NCBI GenBank assembly: GCA_030635045.1
Contig: DAOVZP010000017.1
Span: 1-11,511, forward strand
Source of the DNA: Bacteroidota bacterium
Lineage (GTDB): Bacteria > Bacteroidota > Bacteroidia > Bacteroidales > B18-G4
Length of the DNA stretch: 11,511 nt
Direction: 5' to 3'
This document shows, piece by piece, positions 1 through 6,817 of this stretch. The notes under the pieces were generated by a model that saw nothing but the letters and a program-made list of their open reading frames with translations, ran no database searches and had not been told where the DNA came from. Numbering within the stretch: position 1 is the first letter of the stretch; the number at the start of each line of letters is the position of its first letter. The position numbers and the translations under genes are program-made.

Positions 1-3000
1 ACCAATTCTATCAGGTAAGTGCCATCTTCGGTATATGTGGCAACAGGGCTGAACTCAATAGATGTTTCACCATTTCCGAAATCCCAGTCATAGTAGTCAC
101 CACCTTCAGTGAGATTCTCAAGAAGGATCCGTCCTTGCGTGCCCTCATAGTTATCAAGGATACTGAATCCTGATAATGGCACTTCATAAACTTCAATCGC
201 CTTCTCGATGGTGTCACGGCATTGATTCAGGTCTTCGATTATTAGCGTGACCATAAACGAGCCTGTTGAGCCATAAGTATACATCGGATCTCTCAGCACA
301 GACGTATCAGCAACGGCAAGGCTGTCGCCGAAGGACCAGTTCCACTGATATATCTCAGAACCTGAAATAATAGATTCATCGAAGAATTCGGTGGTAGATT
401 CCAGGCATGCAGTGGTGTTGCTGAAATCCGCTTCAGGCGGTTCAAAGATCTCAATCTCCTGTATTAATGTGTCCAGGCAGCCATTATCACTGGTGACGAT
501 AAATTCAACATCAAAAAGGCCGGCGTATGGATAACGGTATTCGGGATTTTTAAGTGTTGAGGTATCATCTACACTGGTGAGATCCCCAAAGTTCCATTCC
601 CAGCCAATGACATTACCGCCATTTCCATCAGCATTGCTTTCGAACAGGGTAGACTCATTGGAACAGGTCATGAAACTGTTGAAAGCAGAAGTGGGTGAGG
701 GGCTTACTTCCAACTGAATGAAAGCAGTGTCGCTGTATACGTTTCCATTTACATTAGCAAGAATGATAAAAGCCACGGTGTAATTGCCCGAATCAGCATA
801 CACATGACAAATCGTGTCGGGTCTTGATGTAAAGACATCAGCATTTCCATCTCCATACTCTAAAGTCCATTGACCAATACTACCTGATGCTCCGTAAAAT
901 TCGGAATTATTAACAAAGCAAATCGGATAAGTTGAGCAGAACGGAGGATCTATCACTTCAAATTCAGCCACAACACATGGCCCCTTGTAGACCGGCTGGA
1001 TGATGGAGTCTACACAACCCAGATAATTAGAGACCCTCAGGGTTACGAGGTAAACACTATCGTTACCGTCATAAAAATGCGTTGGGTATTGTTCTGTTGA
1101 GGTATTGGACGAGCTGGTGACATCACCAAAGTCCCAATACCATGATTGTATAAAGGTCCCATTACCTGCCGACATGTCGTAGAAGTGTGTCGGTTCGTCG
1201 CAAAAGGCCGTATCTGTTACAAAGCCAGGTGTGGGCAATGAGTCAACCACAATGGTTTGATAATTTGATGCTTCACAACCATTTTCATCTTCAGCTTCAA
1301 GGTATACCAGGTAAATACCGGGTTCCATGTAAAGATGTGATACAGTATCGTTTGGTGTAGAGAAGATTGGCGTTCCATCACCAAAGTCCCAGTTCCAGGC
1401 TGCAATGGAGTCGGAAGCCGGTAAGAAGCTTCCCTGGAATGAAGTCCGTTCCCTGAAACATACCTGGTCTGCTGTAAACTCAACGCTGACCTCACCAAAC
1501 AGACACACAGTGTCGGTATAGGTGTCTGAACATAGATTTTCATCAGTAACGGTAAGGTTTACTATATAGCATGAATCCAGGTCATCATAAATATATGACG
1601 GGTTGATCTCAGAAGAGAAATATCCGTCATCGAGTTCCCATTCCCAGGATTGCAGAGGACTGCCGCTGGTGCCGATATTCGATTCATCATAATACTGGAC
1701 CATTCCCGGCGGATCGCAGTGCTGGTTAAAGGTATAGGAAGCCTGCGGTACATCAAATACTTCAACCCACTGTCCCAGCGTGGCTGAACACCCATTGTTA
1801 TCAGTAACTGTCAGCTGAACAAAATAGTTGTCGATGGCTGAGAAAGTAAACCAGGCGTTTTGCAGGTTTGAGGTGTCGCCGGGGGCTAAACCTGGGTCAT
1901 TGAATTTCCAGAACCACTGGCTGATTATTGCAGCGCCGGGTAGCGACTGGTCTAAAAATAAGGTTGAGTCGCCGAAACAGGCAGGTGTGAATGCGAAGTC
2001 TGCTGTCGGGATCTCAAGAACTTCCACCGGCAGCATAATGGTATTGCTACATCCTGCTGTATCTGTAACGGTCAGACTGACATTGAAAATGCCAAAATTT
2101 GTAAACAGATGCCAGGGGTTGGCCAGTGAAGAAGTATCATTGGTGCCTGATGCAGGATCTCCGAAGTCCCAGAAATAGCTGAATATCGTAGAAACGTTGG
2201 TAGTGTCGGGATCAACTGCGAAATATGCGGTATCATTCTGGCAAACACCTCCGGCCGGATTTACATTGAAATATACGGGAGGTGGTGGGTATATTTCTAT
2301 CTGGCGCGTAATGGAGTCAAAACACCCGTTTGCATTCATCACTTCGAGGAACACATTATAAATTCCCGGAGCGCTAAACAGGTGGTATGGATTCTGCAAG
2401 GTAGATGTATTATTCGTGCCTGATGCAGGATCTCCGAAATCCCAACTCCAGCCCTGGATATTTATACCAAAACCAAGCGATTGATCGAAAAACTGGATCA
2501 GGTTTCCATCACAGCGTGGGCCATCGGCAATAAAGTCGGCCTGGGGTGAGATGCTGACCACAACTTCGTGTGTTATGGAATCAGTACATCCTGCATTAGA
2601 AGTAACAACCAGGGATGCGATGTATGAGCCTGCCGAAACATAGGTATGCGTTACATTCGGTGGATCCGGAAATAAAACTATGGTGTCCGAGCCATCGCCA
2701 AAATACCAGTGCCACTGCGTAACCCATCCGTTGGGGGCTGACGACAGATCGAAAAAGTCGACCGGCGAATTCTCACATGAAGGTGAAGAAGTGCTGAAAT
2801 CGGCATACGGAAGCGGATTAACAGTCATAGTGTAGGTTGCAATACTATCACAACCATTATCATCTACGGCTGTCAGGGTTACATTGTATGTGCCCGGTGA
2901 TGCATAAGCATGTTGTGGGTTTTGGAGTACCGAAACAACCCCGTCGCCAAATGTCCATGCCCAGGTAACGATGTTTGCTGAACCACTGCCATAAAAATTT

Positions 3001-4436
3001 GCAATTGCGTTGACGCAAACCGTATCAGCGTCTGTTGTGATCTGGACGTCAGGAAGTGGATTTACAATAACAGATTGTGTTATGGAGTCGGTACAACCGT
3101 CAGTATTCTCTACGATCAATAATACATCAAATGTTCCTTCCGTACTGAATATATGGGAAGGATTTTGCAATGTTGAAATATTGTTAACACCGGATGCAGG
3201 ATCACCAAACTCCCAGTACCAGCTCACAAGGCTGTTACCACCGTTGACAGACGACAGGTCTATGAAATCTACGGGTTGTTGGTTACATGCAGGCGTATAA
3301 GTAAAATCTGCTATTGGGTTTGCCACGATGATCACATCCCTGAAGGTGCTGTTTACGCAGCTGTCGGAATCAGTTACTGTCAGGGTAACCTGGAAGGTGC
3401 CGGGGTTGGCATAGGAATGTACCACATTGGGATCATCAGGGAAAATAATAGTCTGGCTGTTGCCATCACCAAAATCCCAGTCCCAGCGAGCGATATAGCC
3501 GTTCGGACTTGAGGAGATATTGATAAAGTGAACAGAGTCGTTGAGACATACAGGTGCATCATGTAAAAAGTTAGCTGTTGGCAAAGGATCAACGAGGATA
3601 GGGTATGTTACCGAATTGGAACAGCCGTTAGTATCCACTATGGTAAGGGTGGCATCATAAGTTCCCGGTGAAAGGTATGTATGAATAGCATCCTGTGTGA
3701 ATGCTACACCGCCGTCACCAAAATCCCAGTTCCATGAGGTTGCATAGGGCGCAATGGAGCTGGTGCCATAAAAGCTGGTAATATTATTCAGGCAGGTTGG
3801 ATCCGGGTCAAAGGTAAAGTCTACATCCGGAATGGCACCTACATTAACGATGTTGATCGCTGTATCAGCACATCCGTTAACATCCGTCACCATCAGTGTA
3901 ACGGTGTAGGCTCCCGGAAGTACATATGTGTGAAGAGGGTTCTGTATTGAAGAATTCATGCCATCACCAAAATCCCAGACCCAGGCAACGATCGGATTTC
4001 CTGATGTGCCGTAGAAGGAAGTTGTGGTGCCCAGGCATGTTGGCTCCGGATCCCATGTGAAGTAAACGGTGGGAAGGGCCGGTACTGTAATAACCTCGGT
4101 GGCAGCATCGGTGCAGGTGACCCCTGCCGAGTCTGCTGTAACGGTAAGTGTTACAATATAGGGAGAACCCGGTACATAGACATGCTGTGGGTTCTGCAAG
4201 GTTGAGGTATTCCCGTCTCCAAAATCCCAGTCCCAGGCTACAATCGTATACGTAGGGGTGGTTGAGGAAAGGTCTACAAATTGTATAGTAGAACATGCTA
4301 TCAGAGACCCGTTAAATGCTGCGTTGACAGAGCATTGCGCCTTAGCACTCATATGCCCGGCAAGAGAAAATACCAGGAAAAAGAACAGGTTAAGATAGTT
4401 AAGCTGTCGGAGTTTGAAATTGGCTTTCTTCTTCAT
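1..4436 (-). CDS. Giant secreted PKD-repeat protein (C-terminus beyond left edge)
   Basis: One minus-strand frame stays open from ATG 4436-4434 to the window edge (at least 1478 codons); I translated it piecewise and met no stop. It begins MKKKANFKLRQ, a hydrophobic core (NLFFFLVFSLAG) and SAKAQ, a signal peptide probably cleaved before or near Cys35. About 17 PKD-like beta-sandwich modules of roughly 80-92 residues follow. The hallmark WxWDFGDG or a variant recurs near 4225, 3973, 3724, 3476, 3210, 2954, 2702, 2440, 2166, 1900, 1643, 1386, 1133, 866, 590, 341 and 80. Modules usually end in NGC(x)DS and a short NPLP-type linker. PKD arrays are extracellular spacer or adhesion domains. In Bacteroidota such proteins normally end in a type IX secretion sorting domain, expected here but outside the window. 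Role in adhesion or gliding is inferred; ligand unknown. Confidence 0.93.
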   Translation of the reverse strand, partial: MKKKANFKLRQLNYLNLFFFLVFSLAGHMSAKAQCSVNAAFNGSLIACSTIQFVDLSSTTPTYTIVAWDWDFGDGNTSTLQNPQHVYVPGSPYIVTLTVTADSAGVTCTDAATEVITVPALPTVYFTWDPEPTCLGTTTSFYGTSGNPIVAWVWDFGDGMNSSIQNPLHTYVLPGAYTVTLMVTDVNGCADTAINIVNVGAIPDVDFTFDPDPTCLNNITSFYGTSSIAPYATSWNWDFGDGGVAFTQDAIHTYLSPGTYDATLTIVDTNGCSNSVTYPILVDPLPTANFLHDAPVCLNDSVHFINISSSPNGYIARWDWDFGDGNSQTIIFPDDPNVVHSYANPGTFQVTLTVTDSDSCVNSTFRDVIIVANPIADFTYTPACNQQPVDFIDLSSVNGGNSLVSWYWEFGDPASGVNNISTLQNPSHIFSTEGTFDVLLIVENTDGCTDSITQSVIVNPLPDVQITTDADTVCVNAIANFYGSGSANIVTWAWTFGDGVVSVLQNPQHAYASPGTYNVTLTAVDDNGCDSIATYTMTVNPLPYADFSTSSPSCENSPVDFFDLSSAPNGWVTQWHWYFGDGSDTIVLFPDPPNVTHTYVSAGSYIASLVVTSNAGCTDSITHEVVVSISPQADFIADGPRCDGNLIQFFDQSLGFGINIQGWSWDFGDPASGTNNTSTLQNPYHLFSAPGIYNVFLEVMNANGCFDSITRQIEIYPPPPVYFNVNPAGGVCQNDTAYFAVDPDTTNVSTIFSYFWDFGDPASGTNDTSSLANPWHLFTNFGIFNVSLTVTDTAGCSNTIMLPVEVLEIPTADFAFTPACFGDSTLFLDQSLPGAAIISQWFWKFNDPGLAPGDTSNLQNAWFTFSAIDNYFVQLTVTDNNGCSATLGQWVEVFDVPQASYTFNQHCDPPGMVQYYDESNIGTSGSPLQSWEWELDDGYFSSEINPSYIYDDLDSCYIVNLTVTDENLCSDTYTDTVCLFGEVSVEFTADQVCFRERTSFQGSFLPASDSIAAWNWDFGDGTPIFSTPNDTVSHLYMEPGIYLVYLEAEDENGCEASNYQTIVVDSLPTPGFVTDTAFCDEPTHFYDMSAGNGTFIQSWYWDFGDVTSSSNTSTEQYPTHFYDGNDSVYLVTLRVSNYLGCVDSIIQPVYKGPCVVAEFEVIDPPFCSTYPICFVNNSEFYGASGSIGQWTLEYGDGNADVFTSRPDTICHVYADSGNYTVAFIILANVNGNVYSDTAFIQLEVSPSPTSAFNSFMTCSNESTLFESNADGNGGNVIGWEWNFGDLTSVDDTSTLKNPEYRYPYAGLFDVEFIVTSDNGCLDTLIQEIEIFEPPEADFSNTTACLESTTEFFDESIISGSEIYQWNWSFGDSLAVADTSVLRDPMYTYGSTGSFMVTLIIEDLNQCRDTIEKAIEVYEVPLSGFSILDNYEGTQGRILLENLTEGGDYYDWDFGNGETSIEFSPVATYTEDGTYLIEL

Positions 4437-4487
4437 GCTTGATTTTGGTTTGTTTATATTTGCCGGCACCAGAGATAAAGATGCCGT

Positions 4488-4527
4488 ATTGCCTTATTGC
4501 CTTATTTTTCTATTTTTCTATTTTTCT
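4488..4527. repeat. 8-bp tandem repeat array in the leader of the PKD gene
   Basis: Five consecutive 8-bp units: ATTGCCTT twice (4488-4503), then ATTTTTCT three times (4504-4527). A degenerate sixth unit, GATGCCGT, lies at 4480-4487. The array sits 52-91 bp upstream of the PKD start codon, inside the 159-bp gap to the thioredoxin gene. It lies in the likely promoter or 5' leader, so changes in unit number could alter promoter spacing or leader structure. Effect on expression is inferred. No clear promoter stands out in this gap; TATTTTG on the minus strand near 4562-4568 is a weak candidate. Confidence 0.8.
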
Positions 4528-4595
4528 TAATACGTACATTATATATAAAAGGTTCTGCAAAATACGTCTTATTTTCTACCTGAAACAGTATATTT

Positions 4596-5999
4596 TTAAT
4601 AAGTTTTGCCTTTTTTGTGCCGCTCAATAATTGCCGGAATTTTTTCTGCCGTCAGGCGTTTGGCAATAATAGCCTTCTGGCTGTCGAGGACGTAGATCAC
4701 CGGGGTACTGTAAATGTCATAAATATTATGGTAATCCCCTGTAAGACTCACATTTCCGTTCACGTGTACCCAATCCAACTGATGCTTCGAAATATAATCT
4801 TTCCACTTACTGAAAGTAGTATCAGTATTCACAGCAAAGATTTTAATGTCAATGTCAGTATCCTTATAAAATTCATTTAATGTTTTTACTTCCTGCTTGC
4901 ATTCCCCGCAGGTACTCGACCAGAAAAGGATAATTATATATTCGGCCGACAATTCGCGCAGGCTGATGAACTGATTGCCCGTATCAGCCATAACCAGGGC
5001 AGGAGCATAGGCTCCCAAAAGCACATTTCTTAACTGGTTTACACGAATGATCATATTCTGCTGCACGGTCGGGTGAAGCCAGTCATATGACTGTTGTGTA
5101 AAATACTGATCCACCATATGTACAAAAATTTTGTCATAACCCATAACCTTTGAGGTTTCATAGGTATTGGTAAAATACCAAAGCAGGTAATTTTGCATTT
5201 CTGAGTTATCCAAAGTCTTTTCGATCATAACATCAATTTCATTGATGATGCTGTCGGGGTGTCGCGGAATTACGTCACGCATGTATCTTTCCAGCTTACG
5301 GTGAAAAACCGGTGTGCGTAAAAAACGATCATCGGCGAAGTCAACATATTCCCAATAATGATTTCTGTAGTATAGATAAGCCGATATACTGTCTTGGCGT
5401 CCATTATCCAGAAAAAAATCAGGCACTTCCGGTTCCCGCATGATGTTAAACAGTACGCTGCTGATCGAATGTGGATATGTTTCGATTATTTTTAACTTAT
5501 AATCAATGCTTTCCTGGTTGATCCTGTCTGTTTCGGCTGTTAACAGTGCAATGCTGTCATGCCCCGGAGGCAATGATTTGAGCTTTGCCTGAATTTGTTT
5601 AATCCTGTCGTAGTTTTCCTTATTATAATCAAGGTATCTGTAAAAGCGATCATTTTCATCAGAACCCTTGAACTGCACCCCATCCGGCAGGCCATGAAGA
5701 TCGGCTTCTATTTTAAAATGCTGATCATCGCCAATAAGAAATTCGAATAACTTCTGCTTATATATGCTTACCAGGAAGTAAACACCCTGCTTCAGTGGCC
5801 CGGGGCCTTCAAAGATGAATTCACCTTTATGGGTTTTTGAGGTATCAGCAATAGACAGCTTATCTCCGAAATAACAACCGAGATAGACAATGCTGTCCTG
5901 GTACCCTTCAAATTTTACAGAAATTTCATGGCCGGGCTCCTGTGCCAGAAGCGAAATATACAATAGAGAAGAAAGTAGAAATATACTAACCTTTTTCAT
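4596..5999 (-). CDS. Exported thiol-disulfide oxidoreductase, DUF4369-like N-terminus and TlpA-like thioredoxin domain
   Basis: A 467-residue protein. Residues 1-19 (MKKVSIFLLSSLLYISLLA) form a signal peptide, so it acts in the cell envelope. Residues about 22-115 resemble the DUF4369 beta domain (GHEISVKFEGYQDSIVYLG, later KGEFIFEG). A helical middle of about 200 residues is typical of Bacteroidota thioredoxin-like proteins of this architecture, possibly DUF5106. Residues about 335-467 are a TlpA/ResA-like thioredoxin fold: active site WSSTCGEC with Cys364 and Cys367, and the cis-proline loop STPVIYVLD with Pro433. Both redox cysteines are present, so a functional disulfide reductase or oxidase is expected. 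It lies 159 bp upstream of the Cys-containing PKD protein on the same strand and could share its transcript. The physiological substrate is not known. Confidence 0.9.
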   Translation of the reverse strand: MKKVSIFLLSSLLYISLLAQEPGHEISVKFEGYQDSIVYLGCYFGDKLSIADTSKTHKGEFIFEGPGPLKQGVYFLVSIYKQKLFEFLIGDDQHFKIEADLHGLPDGVQFKGSDENDRFYRYLDYNKENYDRIKQIQAKLKSLPPGHDSIALLTAETDRINQESIDYKLKIIETYPHSISSVLFNIMREPEVPDFFLDNGRQDSISAYLYYRNHYWEYVDFADDRFLRTPVFHRKLERYMRDVIPRHPDSIINEIDVMIEKTLDNSEMQNYLLWYFTNTYETSKVMGYDKIFVHMVDQYFTQQSYDWLHPTVQQNMIIRVNQLRNVLLGAYAPALVMADTGNQFISLRELSAEYIIILFWSSTCGECKQEVKTLNEFYKDTDIDIKIFAVNTDTTFSKWKDYISKHQLDWVHVNGNVSLTGDYHNIYDIYSTPVIYVLDSQKAIIAKRLTAEKIPAIIERHKKGKTY

Positions 6000-6020
6000 G
6001 TTGCCTTATTAAGAAATAGA

Positions 6021-6056
6021 TTTGGGATGTAAATTTAGGAATATTTCTTATTTTTG
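6021..6056 (+). promoter_or_regulatory. Candidate promoter of tRNA-Val
   Basis: TATTTTTG at 6049-6056 matches the Bacteroidota -7 consensus TAnnTTTG exactly and ends 12 nt before the mature tRNA 5' end. TTTG at 6021-6024 can serve as the -33 box, although the 24-nt spacing is a little long. The position fits a very short tRNA leader. Confidence 0.45.
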
Positions 6057-6062
6057 CACAAT
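6030..6062 (-). promoter_or_regulatory. Candidate promoter of the thioredoxin-family gene
   Basis: On the minus strand, ATTG at 6062-6059 is followed after 21 nt by TAAATTTA at 6037-6030. This resembles the Bacteroidota -33 TTTG / -7 TAnnTTTG pattern with one mismatch in each box. It would start transcription near 6024, leaving a leader of about 25 nt before ATG 5999. It overlaps the oppositely directed candidate tRNA promoter. Confidence 0.35.
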
Positions 6063-6068
6063 AAAAAT

Positions 6069-6143
6069 GGGGTTTTAGCTCAGTTGGTTTAGAGCGCATG
6101 CTTGACAGGCATGAGGTCACTGGTTCGATTCCAGTAAATCCCA
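6069..6143 (+). tRNA. tRNA-Val (anticodon GAC)
   Basis: A complete cloverleaf can be drawn. The acceptor stem is GGGGTTT (6069-6075) with AAATCCC (6136-6142), including one G-U pair. The D arm is GCTC/GAGC (6078-6081, 6092-6095). The anticodon stem is CATGC/GCATG (6097-6101, 6109-6113) with loop TTGACAG, placing anticodon GAC at 6104-6106. The T arm is ACTGG/CCAGT with loop TTCGATT. The discriminator is A6143. CCA is not encoded (CAT follows), so it must be added enzymatically. GAC reads GUC/GUU valine codons. Confidence 0.95.
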
Positions 6144-6257
6144 CATTTTTAAATGAGGCAATTACTTAATCAAGTAGTTGTCTTTTTTTTGTGGCCAGTT
6201 TGCATAGGTGTCAATACATTTCTCACTCACATTAGATACATTTTGTGGTACTTCCCC

Positions 6258-6298
6258 GACAGGCATGAGGTCACTGCTTCGATTCCGGTAAATTCCAC
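6258..6298 (+). pseudogene. Relic of the 3' half of tRNA-Val(GAC)
   Basis: These 41 nt repeat 6104-6144 of the intact tRNA with three substitutions. The first 19 nt, from the anticodon through GACAGGCATGAGGTCACTG, are identical. The changes are G to C and A to G in the T stem, creating a C-C mismatch and a wobble, and C to T in the acceptor strand. No recognisable 5' half (acceptor, D arm, 5' anticodon strand) lies upstream, so it cannot fold as a tRNA. It is either a decayed tandem copy or an attachment-site-like duplication left by a mobile element. Confidence 0.85.
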
Positions 6299-6300
6299 TA

Positions 6301-6330
6301 ATAAAAAACCTGAGATCGCGGGCTTTTTAT
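6301..6330 (+). terminator. Possible terminator downstream of the tRNA region
   Basis: ATAAAAA-a-CC pairs imperfectly with GG-gc-TTTTTAT around a loop of about 10 nt, giving an A-rich and T-rich flanked hairpin. It follows the tRNA relic directly, as terminators usually follow tRNA genes. The GC part of the stem is only about 2-3 bp, so the call is weak. Confidence 0.35.
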
Positions 6331-6453
6331 TGTTTTTACCTTCCTTTTTCAATAAAAAACTAAATTTTTTTAAAAAAAATATCAAGTATATGTAATTGAT
6401 AATCAGTTGAATAAATTAATAACAATAGTTTTTTTTAATTTTTTTTTGTCTGG

Positions 6454-6487
6454 CAGGGTTACCTTTTTATCAGAATCCGTATTAATA
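6454..6487 (+). promoter_or_regulatory. Shared bipartite promoter element (ECF-type), plus-strand copy
   Basis: CAGGGTTACCTTTTT (6454-6468), a 10-nt gap, then GTATTAATA (6479-6487). The same two blocks with a 9-nt gap precede the sigma factor gene on the minus strand (11027-10995). The layout suits an ECF promoter: -35 around GGTTACC, -10 around GTATTAATA. Transcription would start near 6493-6496, leaving a leader of about 70 nt before the small peptide start at 6566. Confidence 0.75.
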
Positions 6488-6493
6488 AGTGTT

Positions 6494-6513
6494 TGAGAGG
6501 GTAAAGGCTCTCA
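6494..6513 (+). promoter_or_regulatory. 5'-leader stem-loop
   Basis: TGAGAG (6494-6499) pairs with CTCTCA (6508-6513) around the 8-nt loop GGTAAAGG. It would lie at or very near the 5' end of the transcript from the preceding promoter, where such stems often protect mRNA. Function is inferred. Confidence 0.45.
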
Positions 6514-6565
6514 TAACATGTATATAAAAAAAGTCTTAATTCAGTAACTTAAAAAGCATTATCAG

Positions 6566-6685
6566 ATGAAAACCTTAACAGAAGACCTCAACAACATTGC
6601 AATCCTGAATGAAATTGAAATGAGTAAGATCTTTGGAGGTGATAATAACCCTACTACAACCGAAGACGAAGACGCGTGGATGTAG
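6566..6685 (+). CDS. Small double-glycine-leader peptide (39 aa)
   Basis: ATG 6566 to TAG 6683-6685 encodes 39 residues. The first 25 resemble a Gly-Gly leader: MKTLTEDL at the start and LNEIEMSKIFGG at the end, matching the L-x(n)-EM-x-KI-x-GG pattern of bacteriocin and RiPP precursors. The predicted core is DNNPTTTEDEDAWM: three Thr, four acidic residues, no Cys. The start has an A-rich leader and no Shine-Dalgarno sequence, as usual in Bacteroidota. It is the first gene downstream of the shared ECF-type promoter and lies 118 bp before the CHAT protease gene on the same strand. It could be a secreted peptide, a RiPP precursor, or a substrate or ligand of the protease. No C39-peptidase transporter or RiPP maturase is in the window. 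It was found by eye as too short for usual ORF cut-offs. Confidence 0.72.
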   Translation: MKTLTEDLNNIAILNEIEMSKIFGGDNNPTTTEDEDAWM

Positions 6686-6718
6686 GATTTTTCCTGTAAA
6701 ACTTAAGATATATCCTTC

Positions 6719-6747
6719 TTCCGGACAATGATTTACATTGTCCGGAA
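6719..6747 (+). terminator. Perfect 12-bp hairpin between the peptide and CHAT genes
   Basis: TTCCGGACAATG (6719-6730) and CATTGTCCGGAA (6736-6747) pair perfectly around ATTTA. It begins 33 nt after the peptide stop codon. The downstream sequence AAATATTTG is not a good U-tract, so it may be a partial terminator or attenuator, or a processing and stability element that lowers CHAT relative to peptide. An operator for a dimeric regulator is also possible. Confidence 0.6.
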
Positions 6748-6779
6748 AAATATTTGTATAAGAGACATAAAAATTGTTT

Positions 6780-6817
6780 AACTTTCGTTCCTAAATTAGC
6801 TGCATGGGACGGAAGTT
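6780..6817 (+). promoter_or_regulatory. Hairpin around the CHAT start codon
   Basis: AACTTTCGTTCC (6780-6791) can pair with GGGACGGAAGTT (6806-6817) over 12 bp including two G-U pairs. The 14-nt loop contains the A and T of the start codon; its G closes the stem. In RNA this would place the initiation region of the CHAT gene in structure and could limit its translation. It is visible in sequence only; no folding calculation was done. Confidence 0.45.

Larger units (their letters stand above)
6144..6453. other. Intergenic region between tRNA-Val and the ECF-type promoter
   Basis: About 310 bp without a credible protein gene. It contains the tRNA relic (6258-6298), a weak hairpin (6301-6330) and very AT-rich low-complexity DNA, including a T7/A8 palindromic run near 6363-6380 and T-runs near 6429-6447. 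An open frame of 80 codons at 6153-6395 reads straight through the tRNA relic and is not convincing as a gene. Confidence 0.7.

Noticed and set aside
1828..3512. Plus-strand open frames (1828-2178, 3010-3300, 3276-3512)
   Set aside because: They lie antisense to the PKD array, show no family features, and arise from the complementary strand of repeated motifs.
1..4436. Regularly spaced near-repeats every 250-275 bp, considered as a CRISPR-like or satellite array
   Set aside because: The repetition follows codons of PKD motifs (WDFGDG, NGC) in one continuous frame. Units are far too long and diverged for CRISPR.
4439..4880. Plus-strand open frames in the PKD leader and over the thioredoxin gene's 3' end
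   Set aside because: They have low-complexity, Phe/Ile-rich or antisense content with no domain features, and they overlap a well-supported gene on the other strand.
6153..6395. 80-codon plus-strand open frame after the tRNA
   Set aside because: It reads through the tRNA relic and AT-rich low-complexity DNA. Its Phe/Lys/Asn-rich sequence reflects base composition.
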